The notes under the pieces were generated by a model. That model did not search any database, was not told the DNA's origin, and saw only the letters and a program-made list of their open reading frames with translations. 64,000 bases of DNA from Parvibaculum sp. (GTDB lineage: Bacteria; Pseudomonadota; Alphaproteobacteria; Parvibaculales; Parvibaculaceae): assembly GCA_017642695.1 (NCBI GenBank), contig JAEPQD010000001.1:1683701-1747700 (forward strand), written 5' to 3'. How positions within the stretch are numbered: the stretch's first letter is position 1; every line of letters starts with the position of its first letter. Positions 52,736 through 61,484 of this stretch are shown piece by piece. A program made the translations under genes and the position numbers.

Positions 52736-53319
52736 GACAGACATGCCTCCTTGGCAATCCGCGGCAAGACGATCCCTCCAGGATTTTGTGCCGCGCGCTC
52801 GTCCGGATTGTAGAGCCGAAGAGTAAGGGTGAATGTGTCGCCGTTTTGACCGCCGCCGGTCGGAATCCAGTTTCCGTCCGTTTCGTCGGGGCTAACGGTG
52901 ATGACGAAGCTCCCGTCCTTTTCGCGCGCCACCGTTTCGCCGCCAAAAGAATAGCGGTCTTGAAGATTCGAAACGAGATAATGGTCTTCGCCGTAGAGCG
53001 TGATGCTCCACCAGCGTGCGGGCAGATCGGAACCGATAACCTTGTAGCTGCAGGAGACGCGCAGAGTATCGCCGGCATCGTCGCGCGGCGCCGTGAAGTA
53101 GATCGTCTCGCTGCGATTGAGTGCGAGGAGGCCCCCGATGGCCACGCGCGCGCGGGTATAGGGGTCGGCTTGTGAACTTCCGGTGACGAGGCTGGTCTCC
53201 CACGGACCGACGGTGACTTCGTTACCGAGACCGCCCGCGCGAAGGACAAGTATTACGGAGCCCGCGCCAAGCACGAGAGCAACGATAAGCACGGTCACTA
53301 GCTTAAAGGCCAGCTTCAA
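52732..53319 (-). CDS. DUF1214-like membrane-anchored protein
   Basis: A 195-residue protein with an N-terminal helix (LAFKLVTVLIVALVLGAGSV) and a beta-rich body (TGSSQADPYTRARVAIGG, LNRSETIYFTAPRDDAGDTL, ARWWSITLYGEDHYLVSN) matching DUF1214. Many larger bacterial proteins contain DUF1254 and DUF1214 together; here they are two coupled genes. The start is TTG at 53319 by open frame; other starts are possible. Function unknown. Confidence 0.78.
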   Translation of the reverse strand: MKLAFKLVTVLIVALVLGAGSVILVLRAGGLGNEVTVGPWETSLVTGSSQADPYTRARVAIGGLLALNRSETIYFTAPRDDAGDTLRVSCSYKVIGSDLPARWWSITLYGEDHYLVSNLQDRYSFGGETVAREKDGSFVITVSPDETDGNWIPTGGGQNGDTFTLTLRLYNPDERAAQNPGGIVLPRIAKEACLS

Positions 53320-53480
53320 TTTCCCCCCTGAAGATCCTTCTGGACCTTAGGTTCCATCGGCATACGTTCGCCACACCCCCGCGCGCGAATCAGTGCGTCA
53401 ATTATCCAAGCGTGCCGCAACGGAACAGTCAAAGGGATAATGCATGCGTAGTTAACGGGGCCACGGAAACCGGTACAGAA

Positions 53481-55286
53481 TTAGCCGCCTTCGAGCTCCT
53501 CGCGTTTCATCTCGAGTTCGAGCCAGCGTTCTTCGGCCGCCACGAGTTCCGCCTTCAGCGCGTCGTGGCGTTCCGTGCTTTTGTGGAAGAGATCGGCGTC
53601 GCGGGCATAGAGATCGGGATCGGCGAGCACCTTCTCTACCTCGGAAATCTCTGTTTCAAGTTCGGGCATGCGCCGCTGCAGTTCCTCGAGCGCACGGGCA
53701 TCCTTGTAGCTGAGCTTCGTCTGTGTCTTCGCGCGTTCGGTCCTGGGCGGGGATGGCGCCGCTGCGGCATCCTTCCGGGCGGGCGTTGCGTTTTCCTTGC
53801 GCTGCCTCAGATAGTCGGAATAGCCGCCGGGAAATTCTTCCGCGCGGCCTTCGCCGTCGAGCGCGATGACGGAGGTGACGACGCGATCGAGGAAATCGCG
53901 GTCATGGCTGACAAGAAGGACGGTACCGTCATAGTCCCACAGCATTTCCTGCAGCAGGTCGAGCGTGTCCATGTCGAGGTCGTTGGTCGGCTCGTCGAGT
54001 ACGAGCAGGTTGGACGGCTTCGCCAGTGCGCGGGCGAGAAGCAGGCGGCACTGTTCGCCCCCGGACAGCGCCTTGACGGGCTGACGTGCCTGCGACTCGC
54101 GGAACAGGAAATCGCGCAGATAGGAAACGACGTGACGCGGCTTCCCGCGAACCATCACCTGGTCACCGCCGCCTTCGCAGAGCGTATCCCAGAGGCTTGC
54201 TTCCGGATCGAGCGAGGCGCGCGACTGGTCGATATAGATAGGCGTTAGATTGGTACCGAGGCGAACACTGCCGCTGTCGGGCTGTAGCGCGCCGGTGAGG
54301 ATTTTCAGGAGCGTCGTCTTGCCGGCACCATTCGGGCCGATGAGGCCGATCTTGTCACCGCGCATGATCCGCGTCGAGAAATCGCGCACCGCCACGCGTT
54401 CCGATCCGTCGGGTTGAGGCCATATCTTGGTGACATTCTTCGCCTCAACGACGAGCGCGCCGGAGGACTGTCCGCTTTCGGCGGCAAGCTCGACGCGGCC
54501 TGTCTGTTGCACCCGGTTCGCACGCTCCTTCCTGAGAGCATGGAGGCGCCGGAGCCGTCCCTGGTTCCGCGTCCGCCGCGCCGAGATGCCCTCGCGCGAC
54601 CATTGCGTTTCCTGCGCAATCAGCCGGTCGAGCTTGTGCGCGGTGACTTCTTCCTCTGCGAGAATTTTCTCGGACCATTCGTCAAAGGCGCCAAAGCCCT
54701 TGTCAAGGCGTCGGACGATACCGCGATCGAGCCAGAGACAACCGGCCGCAAGCCGCCGCAGGAACGCGCGATCATGGCTGATCAGAACGAAGGCACCCCT
54801 GAACTGCGAAAGCCGTTCTTCTAGCCATTCGATGGATGGAAGGTCGAGATGGTTGGTAGGCTCGTCGAGAAGGATGATGTCCGGCTCCTCGGCGAGCACG
54901 CGGGCCAGCGCCGCCTTGCGGCCTTCACCGCCCGACAGGGTCGCCGGATCGGCGGAGGGCGACAATTTCAACTCGTCGAGCGCGGCTGCCGCCTTGTGTT
55001 CCTCGGCGCCACCCGCCATCGCATAATCGATGACGCGCGCCGCACCGCCGAAATCGGGCGCCTGTTCGAGATAGGCGACGCGTGTGCCCGGTTGACGGAA
55101 AACCTCGCCGCCGTCGGCGTCCACGAGACCGGCCGCGATGCGGAGCAGGGTGGACTTGCCACTGCCGTTCCGCCCGACAAGACACAGCCGGTCACCCGGC
55201 GCCAGCGCGAAGCTTGCACCCGAAACCAGAACCTGGTCCGCGAAGACGACGCGGATGTCGCGAAGGGCAAGGAGCGGTGCGGCCAA
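53481..55286 (-). CDS. uup: ABC-F family ATP-binding protein (Uup-like)
   Basis: A 601-residue soluble protein with two ATPase domains: Walker A GRNGSGKST and GPNGAGKTT, signatures LSGGEGRKAAL and LSGGEQCRLLL, Walker B ILLDEPTNHLD and LVLDEPTNDLD. The linker and the C-terminal coiled coil (YKDARALEELQRRMPELETE) fit Uup, which acts on ribosomes or DNA branch structures. The start codon is TTG at 55286; no upstream ATG is in frame. Confidence 0.93.
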   Translation of the reverse strand: MAAPLLALRDIRVVFADQVLVSGASFALAPGDRLCLVGRNGSGKSTLLRIAAGLVDADGGEVFRQPGTRVAYLEQAPDFGGAARVIDYAMAGGAEEHKAAAALDELKLSPSADPATLSGGEGRKAALARVLAEEPDIILLDEPTNHLDLPSIEWLEERLSQFRGAFVLISHDRAFLRRLAAGCLWLDRGIVRRLDKGFGAFDEWSEKILAEEEVTAHKLDRLIAQETQWSREGISARRTRNQGRLRRLHALRKERANRVQQTGRVELAAESGQSSGALVVEAKNVTKIWPQPDGSERVAVRDFSTRIMRGDKIGLIGPNGAGKTTLLKILTGALQPDSGSVRLGTNLTPIYIDQSRASLDPEASLWDTLCEGGGDQVMVRGKPRHVVSYLRDFLFRESQARQPVKALSGGEQCRLLLARALAKPSNLLVLDEPTNDLDMDTLDLLQEMLWDYDGTVLLVSHDRDFLDRVVTSVIALDGEGRAEEFPGGYSDYLRQRKENATPARKDAAAAPSPPRTERAKTQTKLSYKDARALEELQRRMPELETEISEVEKVLADPDLYARDADLFHKSTERHDALKAELVAAEERWLELEMKREELEGG

Positions 55287-55357
55287 AGTCGGTCATCCGG
55301 TTGAATTGGCCGCCTGTATGGCGCATCGCGAGGATCGACGCAATTCCCGGCGAGAAT

Positions 55358-57454
55358 CTACCGTCCACCGGTCCGGAAGTTCGGGGGTCGGTTGCCGGAA
55401 CCACGCGCTTCGAGCTTCGGTGCCGCGTCGAAGAGATCGGCGAGTTCCGCGAAGAAACCGCTGCGGGGCGTGGTCGCGGCAACAATGGGGGCATCGCGGT
55501 AACGCACGGCGCCCGGAAGCGGCGCGGGCGGCAGACCCTTTTCGGCGGCGTTCATGTAATTGCGCCATGCGATGGCGGCGAAGTTGCCGCCGCCCGCGCC
55601 TTCGGTCGGCGTGTTGTCGTCATTGCCGAACCAGACGCCGGCAGTCTCATGACCGGTATAGCCAACGAACCAGGCGTCGCGATTGTCCTGACTGGTGCCG
55701 GTCTTGCCGGCAGCGAGGCGGCCAGAGGGTGCGGCCGCGCGGCCGGTGCCTTCCGTGACGACCCGATGCAGCATGTAGGTCATGTCGTGCGCCTGCTGGC
55801 GAGTGATGGCCTGCACCGGTTCGGACTCATGCCTGTAGAGAAGATCGCCGTTTTCGGCTTCGATGCGGGCAATGCCATAGGGCTCGGCCCGGCGGCCTTC
55901 ATTGCCGAAGGTCGAATAGGCCGATGTCAATTCGAGGAGGGTGACTTCCGCGCTGCCGAGCACGATGGAGAGGTTGCGCGGAAGCGGGCGCTCGATGCCG
56001 AGACGGTTTGCGGCGCTGATGATGCGGTCCATGCCGACCTTGTCGCCGACCTGGACGGAAATCGTGTTGATGGAGTTGGCGAGGGCGGTCGAGAGGTTCA
56101 CCGTCCCCCAGTTGCGCTCGGAAGCGTTGCGCGGCGTCCAGCCGCCCATCGACACGGGTTCATCCGTTACCGGACTGTCCGGTGTATAGCCGGCTTCGAG
56201 AGCGGCGAGATAGACGATCGGCTTGAACGCCGAGCCCGGCTGCCGTTCGGCCTGCGTCGCGCGGTTGAACTGGCTTTCGACGTAGGACTCGCCGCCGACC
56301 ATGGCGAGGACGGCGCCGTCGCCCGCAAGCGCGATGAGTGCTCCTTGAGAGACGTTTCGTTCTTCGCCCATTTCCAGAAGGGCTTGCCGGACGGCCTTCT
56401 CGGCCGCTGTCTGCCGAGCGGCATCGAGGGTTGTGTGGACCGTGATGCGGCCCGTCATGTCGGGAAATTTCGTGCGCACCTGTTCGGCGACCCAGTCGAC
56501 AAAATATTCGCGGCCCGCTTCGCGCGTGCGGGGCAGGACTTCTGCCGGATTTTCGCGGGCGCCGATGACTTCCTTTTCGGTAAGACTGCCCGCGTCTACC
56601 AGCCGATCGAGCACTTGACCGGCGCGTGCGCGGGCCCGTTCGATGTCGTTGGTTGGAGCGAAGCGGCTTGGCGCCTTCGGCAAGCCCGCTAGAATGGCGG
56701 CCTCGGCAAGCGATACGTCGCGCACCGATTTGCCGAAATAGTAGCGCGCCGCAGCATCCATGCCGTAATTTCCTGCACCCATATAGATGCGGTTCAGGTA
56801 GAGCGAGAGAATTTCGTCCTTCGTCAGATTGTTTTCGAGCCACATGGTGATCAGCGCTTCCTGCGCCTTGCGCCAGATCGTGCGGCTGTTGTCGAGATAG
56901 AGGTTCTTCGCGACCTGCTGTGTGATGGTGGAACCGCCTTCGACGAAGCCGAAGGATTTGACGTTGGTCCACATGGCGCGCGCGATGCCGCGCGGATCGA
57001 AGCCGTTGTGCTCGTAGAAGCGGCGATCCTCGGTCGCGAGAACGGCCTTGATGAGATACGGGGGCATTTCGCCAAGCGGCACGGTGGGTGCGGTGCGCCG
57101 TCCGCGCAGGCCGATCTCGTCGCCTTTTGCGTTGAGCACCTTGATCGAAAGCGTTTCGCTCTGTGCCGTATCGAGGGTGTGCTGGAGATTGGGCAATGTG
57201 AAGAAGACGAGCGCGAAGAACGCGAGCAGAAATGCGGTTGCGGAGAATGAGACCCATGTGAGCAGACGGTTCCGCCAGCTCCTGCGTGCGCCGCGCACGC
57301 GGTCCTTCCGCGGGGTCTCCTCCATGCCCTCCGGCGGCTGGTCGCGCATCATCTGCGCGCGGTGCAGCTGCGCGCGCATCGGATAGTGCGGATCGATATT
57401 GTCGTCGTCGCCGGACAAGGTAAACGCCTCGCTGAACCCAATAAGGGCGTCCAT
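55358..57454 (-). CDS. Penicillin-binding protein 1A family (bifunctional)
   Basis: A 698-residue class A PBP. A cytosolic tail and one membrane helix (WVSFSATAFLLAFFALVFF) precede the glycosyltransferase domain with the catalytic Glu in ATEDRRFYEHNGFD and GGSTITQQVAKNLYL. The transpeptidase domain has the Ser in PGSAFKPIVYL, S-x-N in ANSINTIS and K-T-G in AGKTGTSQDNRDAWF. It polymerises and cross-links peptidoglycan. An internal ATG near residue 26 could be an alternative start. Confidence 0.94.
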   Translation of the reverse strand: MDALIGFSEAFTLSGDDDNIDPHYPMRAQLHRAQMMRDQPPEGMEETPRKDRVRGARRSWRNRLLTWVSFSATAFLLAFFALVFFTLPNLQHTLDTAQSETLSIKVLNAKGDEIGLRGRRTAPTVPLGEMPPYLIKAVLATEDRRFYEHNGFDPRGIARAMWTNVKSFGFVEGGSTITQQVAKNLYLDNSRTIWRKAQEALITMWLENNLTKDEILSLYLNRIYMGAGNYGMDAAARYYFGKSVRDVSLAEAAILAGLPKAPSRFAPTNDIERARARAGQVLDRLVDAGSLTEKEVIGARENPAEVLPRTREAGREYFVDWVAEQVRTKFPDMTGRITVHTTLDAARQTAAEKAVRQALLEMGEERNVSQGALIALAGDGAVLAMVGGESYVESQFNRATQAERQPGSAFKPIVYLAALEAGYTPDSPVTDEPVSMGGWTPRNASERNWGTVNLSTALANSINTISVQVGDKVGMDRIISAANRLGIERPLPRNLSIVLGSAEVTLLELTSAYSTFGNEGRRAEPYGIARIEAENGDLLYRHESEPVQAITRQQAHDMTYMLHRVVTEGTGRAAAPSGRLAAGKTGTSQDNRDAWFVGYTGHETAGVWFGNDDNTPTEGAGGGNFAAIAWRNYMNAAEKGLPPAPLPGAVRYRDAPIVAATTPRSGFFAELADLFDAAPKLEARGSGNRPPNFRTGGR

Positions 57455-57605
57455 CGGATGGCCGTTTCATGCGAGCGTCATGCCAGCCCCGTCTGGATCA
57501 AAACGAGACTGGAGAAACTTTGTGCGGGGAATAGGGCGGGATCGGGGCAATGCCGGGGCGGTGTGACCCTTTGACAAAATCCCGCAGCCGCTGTTCTGTC
57601 CCGGA

Positions 57606-58067
57606 ATGACCGGCAAGACCGAACCCTTCTGGCGCGCAAAGCGCCTCGACGAGATGACCCGCGAGGAGTGGGAAAGCCTTTGTGACGGCTGCGCGAAGTG
57701 CTGCCTGGTGAAGCTCGAGGACGAGGATACGGGCGAGATCGAATATACCGACATCGCCTGCCAGCTGCTCGACGCCGAGACGTGCCGTTGCTCGGATTAT
57801 CCGAATCGGTCGGTGCGCGTACCTGATTGTGTGACGCTGACGGCGGAGAACTTGGAAGATATCGACTGGATGCCGCCCTCCTGCGCCTACCGGCTCGTGA
57901 AGGAGGGCAAGGACCTCCCGTGGTGGCATCCGCTCGTCTCGGGTGAGTACGAGGCGGTGCGGCTCGCCGGTATGTCCGTCTACGGACGGTTTCTACATGA
58001 GGACGAGGCCGACATGGAGGACCTCGAAGCCCGGATCGTTGACTGGCCGATGATGCCGCCGGAATGA
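57606..58067 (+). CDS. UPF0260/YcgN-family cysteine-cluster protein
   Basis: A 153-residue protein with the cysteine motif [15 protein letters not shown] and further cysteines in [19 protein letters not shown]. It is the YcgN (UPF0260) type with a probable bound metal or Fe-S centre, of unknown function. It starts 151 bases from the divergent PBP1A gene. Confidence 0.93.
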   Translation: MTGKTEPFWRAKRLDEMTREEWESLCDGCAKCCLVKLEDEDTGEIEYTDIACQLLDAETCRCSDYPNRSVRVPDCVTLTAENLEDIDWMPPSCAYRLVKEGKDLPWWHPLVSGEYEAVRLAGMSVYGRFLHEDEADMEDLEARIVDWPMMPPE

Positions 58068-58131
58068 GAAGGCACTGATCCGGCAGGCCGCTTCCCGCGT
58101 AACAGGAAAACTGCATTCGGAGGAACGGCCG

Positions 58132-58518
58132 ATGAGCTATGCAATTGCCTATGGCGCAACCGCCATTGTCTTTCTGGGATTGGACTATCTCTGGCTCGCC
58201 TATATCGCGAAGGACTTCTATGCGCGTTCGCTTGGCAGCCTGATGCGCGAGACGCCGGACTTCGGCGCGGCGGCGGCCTTCTATCTCTTCTACATCGCGG
58301 GCATTGTCTTCTTCGCGGCGATGCCGGCGGAGAGCTGGAAAGGGGCGCTGGCGCGCGGCGCCTTGCTCGGCCTTCTGGCCTATGGCACCTACGACATGAC
58401 CAATCTCGCGACTCTGAAGGGCTGGCCCTGGCGCATGGCGGTGGTGGACATGGCCTGGGGCGCGGCGCTGACCGCGACGGCGGCGCTTGGGGGATATCTC
58501 GCGCTCAAAGGCACCTGA
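58132..58518 (+). CDS. DUF2177 membrane protein
   Basis: A 128-residue protein with four hydrophobic segments (AIVFLGLDYLWLAYIAKDFY, AAAFYLFYIAGIVFFAAMPA, then LLGLLAYGTYDMTNLATLKG, which is diagnostic of DUF2177). Function unknown. It follows the UPF0260 gene by 64 bases. Confidence 0.9.
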   Translation: MSYAIAYGATAIVFLGLDYLWLAYIAKDFYARSLGSLMRETPDFGAAAAFYLFYIAGIVFFAAMPAESWKGALARGALLGLLAYGTYDMTNLATLKGWPWRMAVVDMAWGAALTATAALGGYLALKGT

Positions 58519-58630
58519 CCGTCACCGAACTGTCAAAAAAACGTCACACAGGGTAGGCGGCCGCCGCCCGAAATGATAAAGGCTGGCCCCGGCGATTTTT
58601 GCCCGTGAAACGGCCGATTCGGGGGACCCT

Positions 58631-60139
58631 GTGCCGAAGAGTGCGCTCGACAAGGACCTGAAGAAGGTTGGACGGCTCGAAGACGCGACACAGGCGCTGT
58701 CGCGCTCGATCGCCGCCCCCGGACTGGCGATCCTGTTCCTGATCGCGATCTTCCTCTTCATGAGCGGTCTCGCACCCGTGGGGCCCCTGAGCCTCTTCGT
58801 GATCGCGGGCGGCGTCATCGCCGGCTACATGGCGCTCAACATCGGCGCGAACGACGTCGCGAACAATATGGGCCCCGCGGTCGGGAGCCGCGCGCTGCCA
58901 CTGGGCGCCGCGCTCGTCATCGCCGCGATCTGCGAGGCGGCGGGCGCGATCCTCGCGGGCGGCGACGTGGTGAACACGATCTCGAAGGACATCATCGTGC
59001 CGCATGACGAGTTCGATGTGCGCGACTTCGTGATGCTGATGATGGCATCCTTCCTCGCGGCGGCGATCTGGATCCACCTCGCGACCTATCTGAACGCTCC
59101 CGTCTCGACCACGCATTCGATCGTGGGCGGCGTACTCGGCGCAGGCATCGCGGCGGCGGGCTTCAGCATCGTCAACTGGCCGACCATGGGCGCGATTGCG
59201 GCAAGCTGGGTGATCTCGCCCGTGATGGGCGGCTTGATCGCGGCGGCGCTGCTCGGCTTCGTCAAATGGCAGGTGCTTTTCCGCGAGGACCGCGTCTCGG
59301 CGGCGCGGCGCTGGGTGCCGGTGCTGATCGGCCTGATGGCCGGCGTCTTCACGATGTATCTCGCGCTGAAGGGGCTGAAGCATATCTATCATCCCTCGAC
59401 GGCGACGGTCTGGCTGCTCGGCCTCGCGGCCTTCGCGCTGGGTACACTCGCGACGCGGCCCTGGGTCGTGCGCCGCGCGGCGACCCTCGAAAACAGACGC
59501 AAGCACGTCGCGGGTCTCTTCACCCTGCCGCTGATCTTCGCGGCGGCTCTCCTTTCCTTCGCGCATGGCGCGAACGACGTTGCGAATGCGGTCGGGCCGC
59601 TCGCGGCGATCGTCGCGGCGGCGGAAACGGGCCATGCCTCGACGGGCAACGTGACGCTGCCGCTCTGGGTGCTGATGATCGGCGCGCTCGGCATATCGCT
59701 CGGCCTCGCATTGTTCGGCCCGCGCCTCATCCGCACCGTCGGCACCAAGATCACGAAGATGGATGCCCCGCGCGCCTATTGCGTCGCGCTCGCCGCCGCG
59801 ATCACCGTGCTCATCGCCTCGGCGCTCGGACTTCCGGTTTCGTCCACGCATATCGCCATCGGCGGCGTTTTCGGCGTCGGCTTCCTGCGCGAGCAGCTCG
59901 CCAATCTCGGCCTCAGGGCCGACGGGCCGAAGCCGCCGAAGCCGAGCCCCAACGAACCATCCTCGCTGTCGGCGACGCCGGAAGACGCGATCAGGAAACA
60001 GATCAAGCGCGAGAAGCGCCGCCTCGTCCGCCGCCGCCACGTCGTCACGATTGCGGCGGCCTGGGTCATCACCGTGCCGGCCGCGGGCGGCCTCGCGGCG
60101 ATTTTCTACGGATTGCTGAAGACGCTGGTGGATTTCTGA
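58631..60139 (+). CDS. Inorganic phosphate transporter (Pit family)
   Basis: A 502-residue transporter with about ten helices and the repeated Pit signature, NIGANDVANNMGPAVGS near the N-terminus and AHGANDVANAVGPLAAI in the second half. Both repeats also carry the STTHSIVGG and SSTHIAIGG motifs. It would take up phosphate with a proton (or as metal phosphate). The start codon is GTG at 58631. It ends 7 bases from the convergent Nudix gene. Confidence 0.94.
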   Translation: MPKSALDKDLKKVGRLEDATQALSRSIAAPGLAILFLIAIFLFMSGLAPVGPLSLFVIAGGVIAGYMALNIGANDVANNMGPAVGSRALPLGAALVIAAICEAAGAILAGGDVVNTISKDIIVPHDEFDVRDFVMLMMASFLAAAIWIHLATYLNAPVSTTHSIVGGVLGAGIAAAGFSIVNWPTMGAIAASWVISPVMGGLIAAALLGFVKWQVLFREDRVSAARRWVPVLIGLMAGVFTMYLALKGLKHIYHPSTATVWLLGLAAFALGTLATRPWVVRRAATLENRRKHVAGLFTLPLIFAAALLSFAHGANDVANAVGPLAAIVAAAETGHASTGNVTLPLWVLMIGALGISLGLALFGPRLIRTVGTKITKMDAPRAYCVALAAAITVLIASALGLPVSSTHIAIGGVFGVGFLREQLANLGLRADGPKPPKPSPNEPSSLSATPEDAIRKQIKREKRRLVRRRHVVTIAAAWVITVPAAGGLAAIFYGLLKTLVDF

Positions 60140-60146
60140 CGCGGCG

Positions 60147-60608
60147 CTACGGGAGATTGCGCAGCATCATCGCGAGATCGGCGAGATAAGGATCCGACAG
60201 GAGTTGGCGCGCCTCGCGCAGGCCCGCCCAATGACGGCGGCGCTGCGCCTGTTCTTCCCAGGTCTCGTGCTGCTGCGTGACGAGGAGCGGATACATGTCG
60301 ACCTCGATGGGCTTCACGCGGACACCGCGCCGCTTGATGGTGCGCCAGGCGCCGAGCGGCATGTCGCCGACGACCCCTTCGACGCCCGCTTCCTCGAGCG
60401 CTTCCTGCGCCGCCGCCTCATGCGGGTCGAGCCCTTCCATCAACCCGCCTTTCGGAAAGATCCAGCGGCCGGTGCGCCGCGAGGTGATGAGCAGGACGGC
60501 GACCTGCCCGTCGACCAGGGAATAGGGGATCGCGCCCGCCTGCCGCTCGATCTCGGACTGGCGCGCGACGAAACGGAAGCGGAGCGACGTGGCGATTCTC
60601 TGGAGCAT
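60147..60608 (-). CDS. Nudix hydrolase
   Basis: A 153-residue protein with a Nudix box in PKGGLMEGLDPHEAAAQEAL, then EEAGV. Relative to the consensus G-x5-E-x7-R-E-U-x-E-E-x-G-U, the first Glu is Leu and the Arg is Gln, while the metal-binding E-x2-E-E is kept. The family includes diphosphoinositol-phosphate and (di)nucleoside polyphosphate hydrolases. The start at 60608 (MLQRIATS) is preferred. Confidence 0.88.
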   Translation of the reverse strand: MLQRIATSLRFRFVARQSEIERQAGAIPYSLVDGQVAVLLITSRRTGRWIFPKGGLMEGLDPHEAAAQEALEEAGVEGVVGDMPLGAWRTIKRRGVRVKPIEVDMYPLLVTQQHETWEEQAQRRRHWAGLREARQLLSDPYLADLAMMLRNLP

Positions 60609-60712
60609 GGTCCTCCCCGGGGACGCGGTTGCCGGAGTTTGCCGCGACTCGCGGAGAAAGGGGAGTCGGAAGGGCGCCACGCTTTACTGTTTCGCGAACA
60701 AAAACTCAGATG

Positions 60713-60792
60713 TCATTCCGGCGAAAGCCGGAATCCATCTGACTCGCATATTTGCGACGTCCGCCCATGGACCCCGGCTTTCGCCGGGGTGA
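60713..60792. repeat. Inverted pair of REP-type palindromes
   Basis: ATTCCGGC-GAAA-GCCGGAAT (60715-60734) and ACCCCGGC-TTTC-GCCGGGGT (60771-60790) are two hairpins. Their 26-base surrounds are inverted copies of one another except for two positions in each arm (TT/CC). They lie in the 282-base gap between the Nudix gene and the small terminase gene. Nothing else was recognised in that gap. Confidence 0.88.
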
Positions 60793-60890
60793 CACCTGTT
60801 TTTTGGATAGAAAACAGAAGTTCCGAGATATCCCCAGTTGTCAGCGCGGCGCTCGGTTCCTACTTTCCATCCATCTCCAGAATTGTGTGG

Positions 60891-61484
60891 ATGACGATGG
60901 CAAGGGCAGCGGCGAGGAAGCCGGTGACGGCGCGCGTCTCCGTGACGCCGAAGCCGCTCTCGGACGAGGACATCGACTGGGAGACGATCCGCGCCGAATA
61001 CGAGATCGGCAAGCGGCCTCTCCCGGAGATCGCGCTCGAACACGGTATTCACTACAACAAGATCATCGGCCGGGCGCGCGCGGAGCAATGGCCGAAGCGC
61101 GGTGAGGTCGAGGAACCGCAAAAGGTTGCAACCGAGCTTCCCGAGGACGCGGAGGCGCTGGCGGCGCGGCTGACGAAGCTGATCGCCCGAGAGATCGCCG
61201 ACCTCGAACGGCAGCGGAAAACGGAACGCGACGAGGCGGAAGGCGAGCGGCAGGCGCGGCGTCTCGCGACGCTGGTGCGCTCCATCGACAAGCTCGGCGA
61301 AATCGAACAGGCGGCGAGGCGCGCGAAGAAGGATGATCCGGCCGCAGACAGGGCAAGACGGCGCGCGGAAGACGACGCCATCCGCGCCGCGCTTGAGAGC
61401 CGCCTCGCTCGCCTTGCTGCCGTCGCCGAAACGGCGCCAGTTCCTGAAGAAGCTGACGGCGCGGGAAGCGCGGCTGCTGAGTGA
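60891..61484 (+). CDS. Terminase small-subunit-like protein
   Basis: A 197-residue protein. Residues 28-60 (AEYEIGKRPLPEIALEHGIH, then KIIGRARAEQWPKR) form the small-terminase type helix-turn-helix used to recognise packaging start sites. The rest is charged and helical (ADLERQRKTERDEAEGERQA). It is directly followed, with a 152-base overlap in another frame, by the large terminase gene. ATG at 60891 or 60897. Identification depends largely on this context. Confidence 0.72.
   Translation: MTMARAAARKPVTARVSVTPKPLSDEDIDWETIRAEYEIGKRPLPEIALEHGIHYNKIIGRARAEQWPKRGEVEEPQKVATELPEDAEALAARLTKLIAREIADLERQRKTERDEAEGERQARRLATLVRSIDKLGEIEQAARRAKKDDPAADRARRRAEDDAIRAALESRLARLAAVAETAPVPEEADGAGSAAAE

Noticed and set aside
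58544..60040. 498-codon open frame opposite the Pit transporter gene
   Set aside because: The + strand has both GANDVAN repeats; the antisense frame is low-complexity and charged.
60204..60890. N-terminal extension of the small terminase frame back to 60204
   Set aside because: It would run antisense through the Nudix gene and across the REP pair; the extension has no domain pattern.
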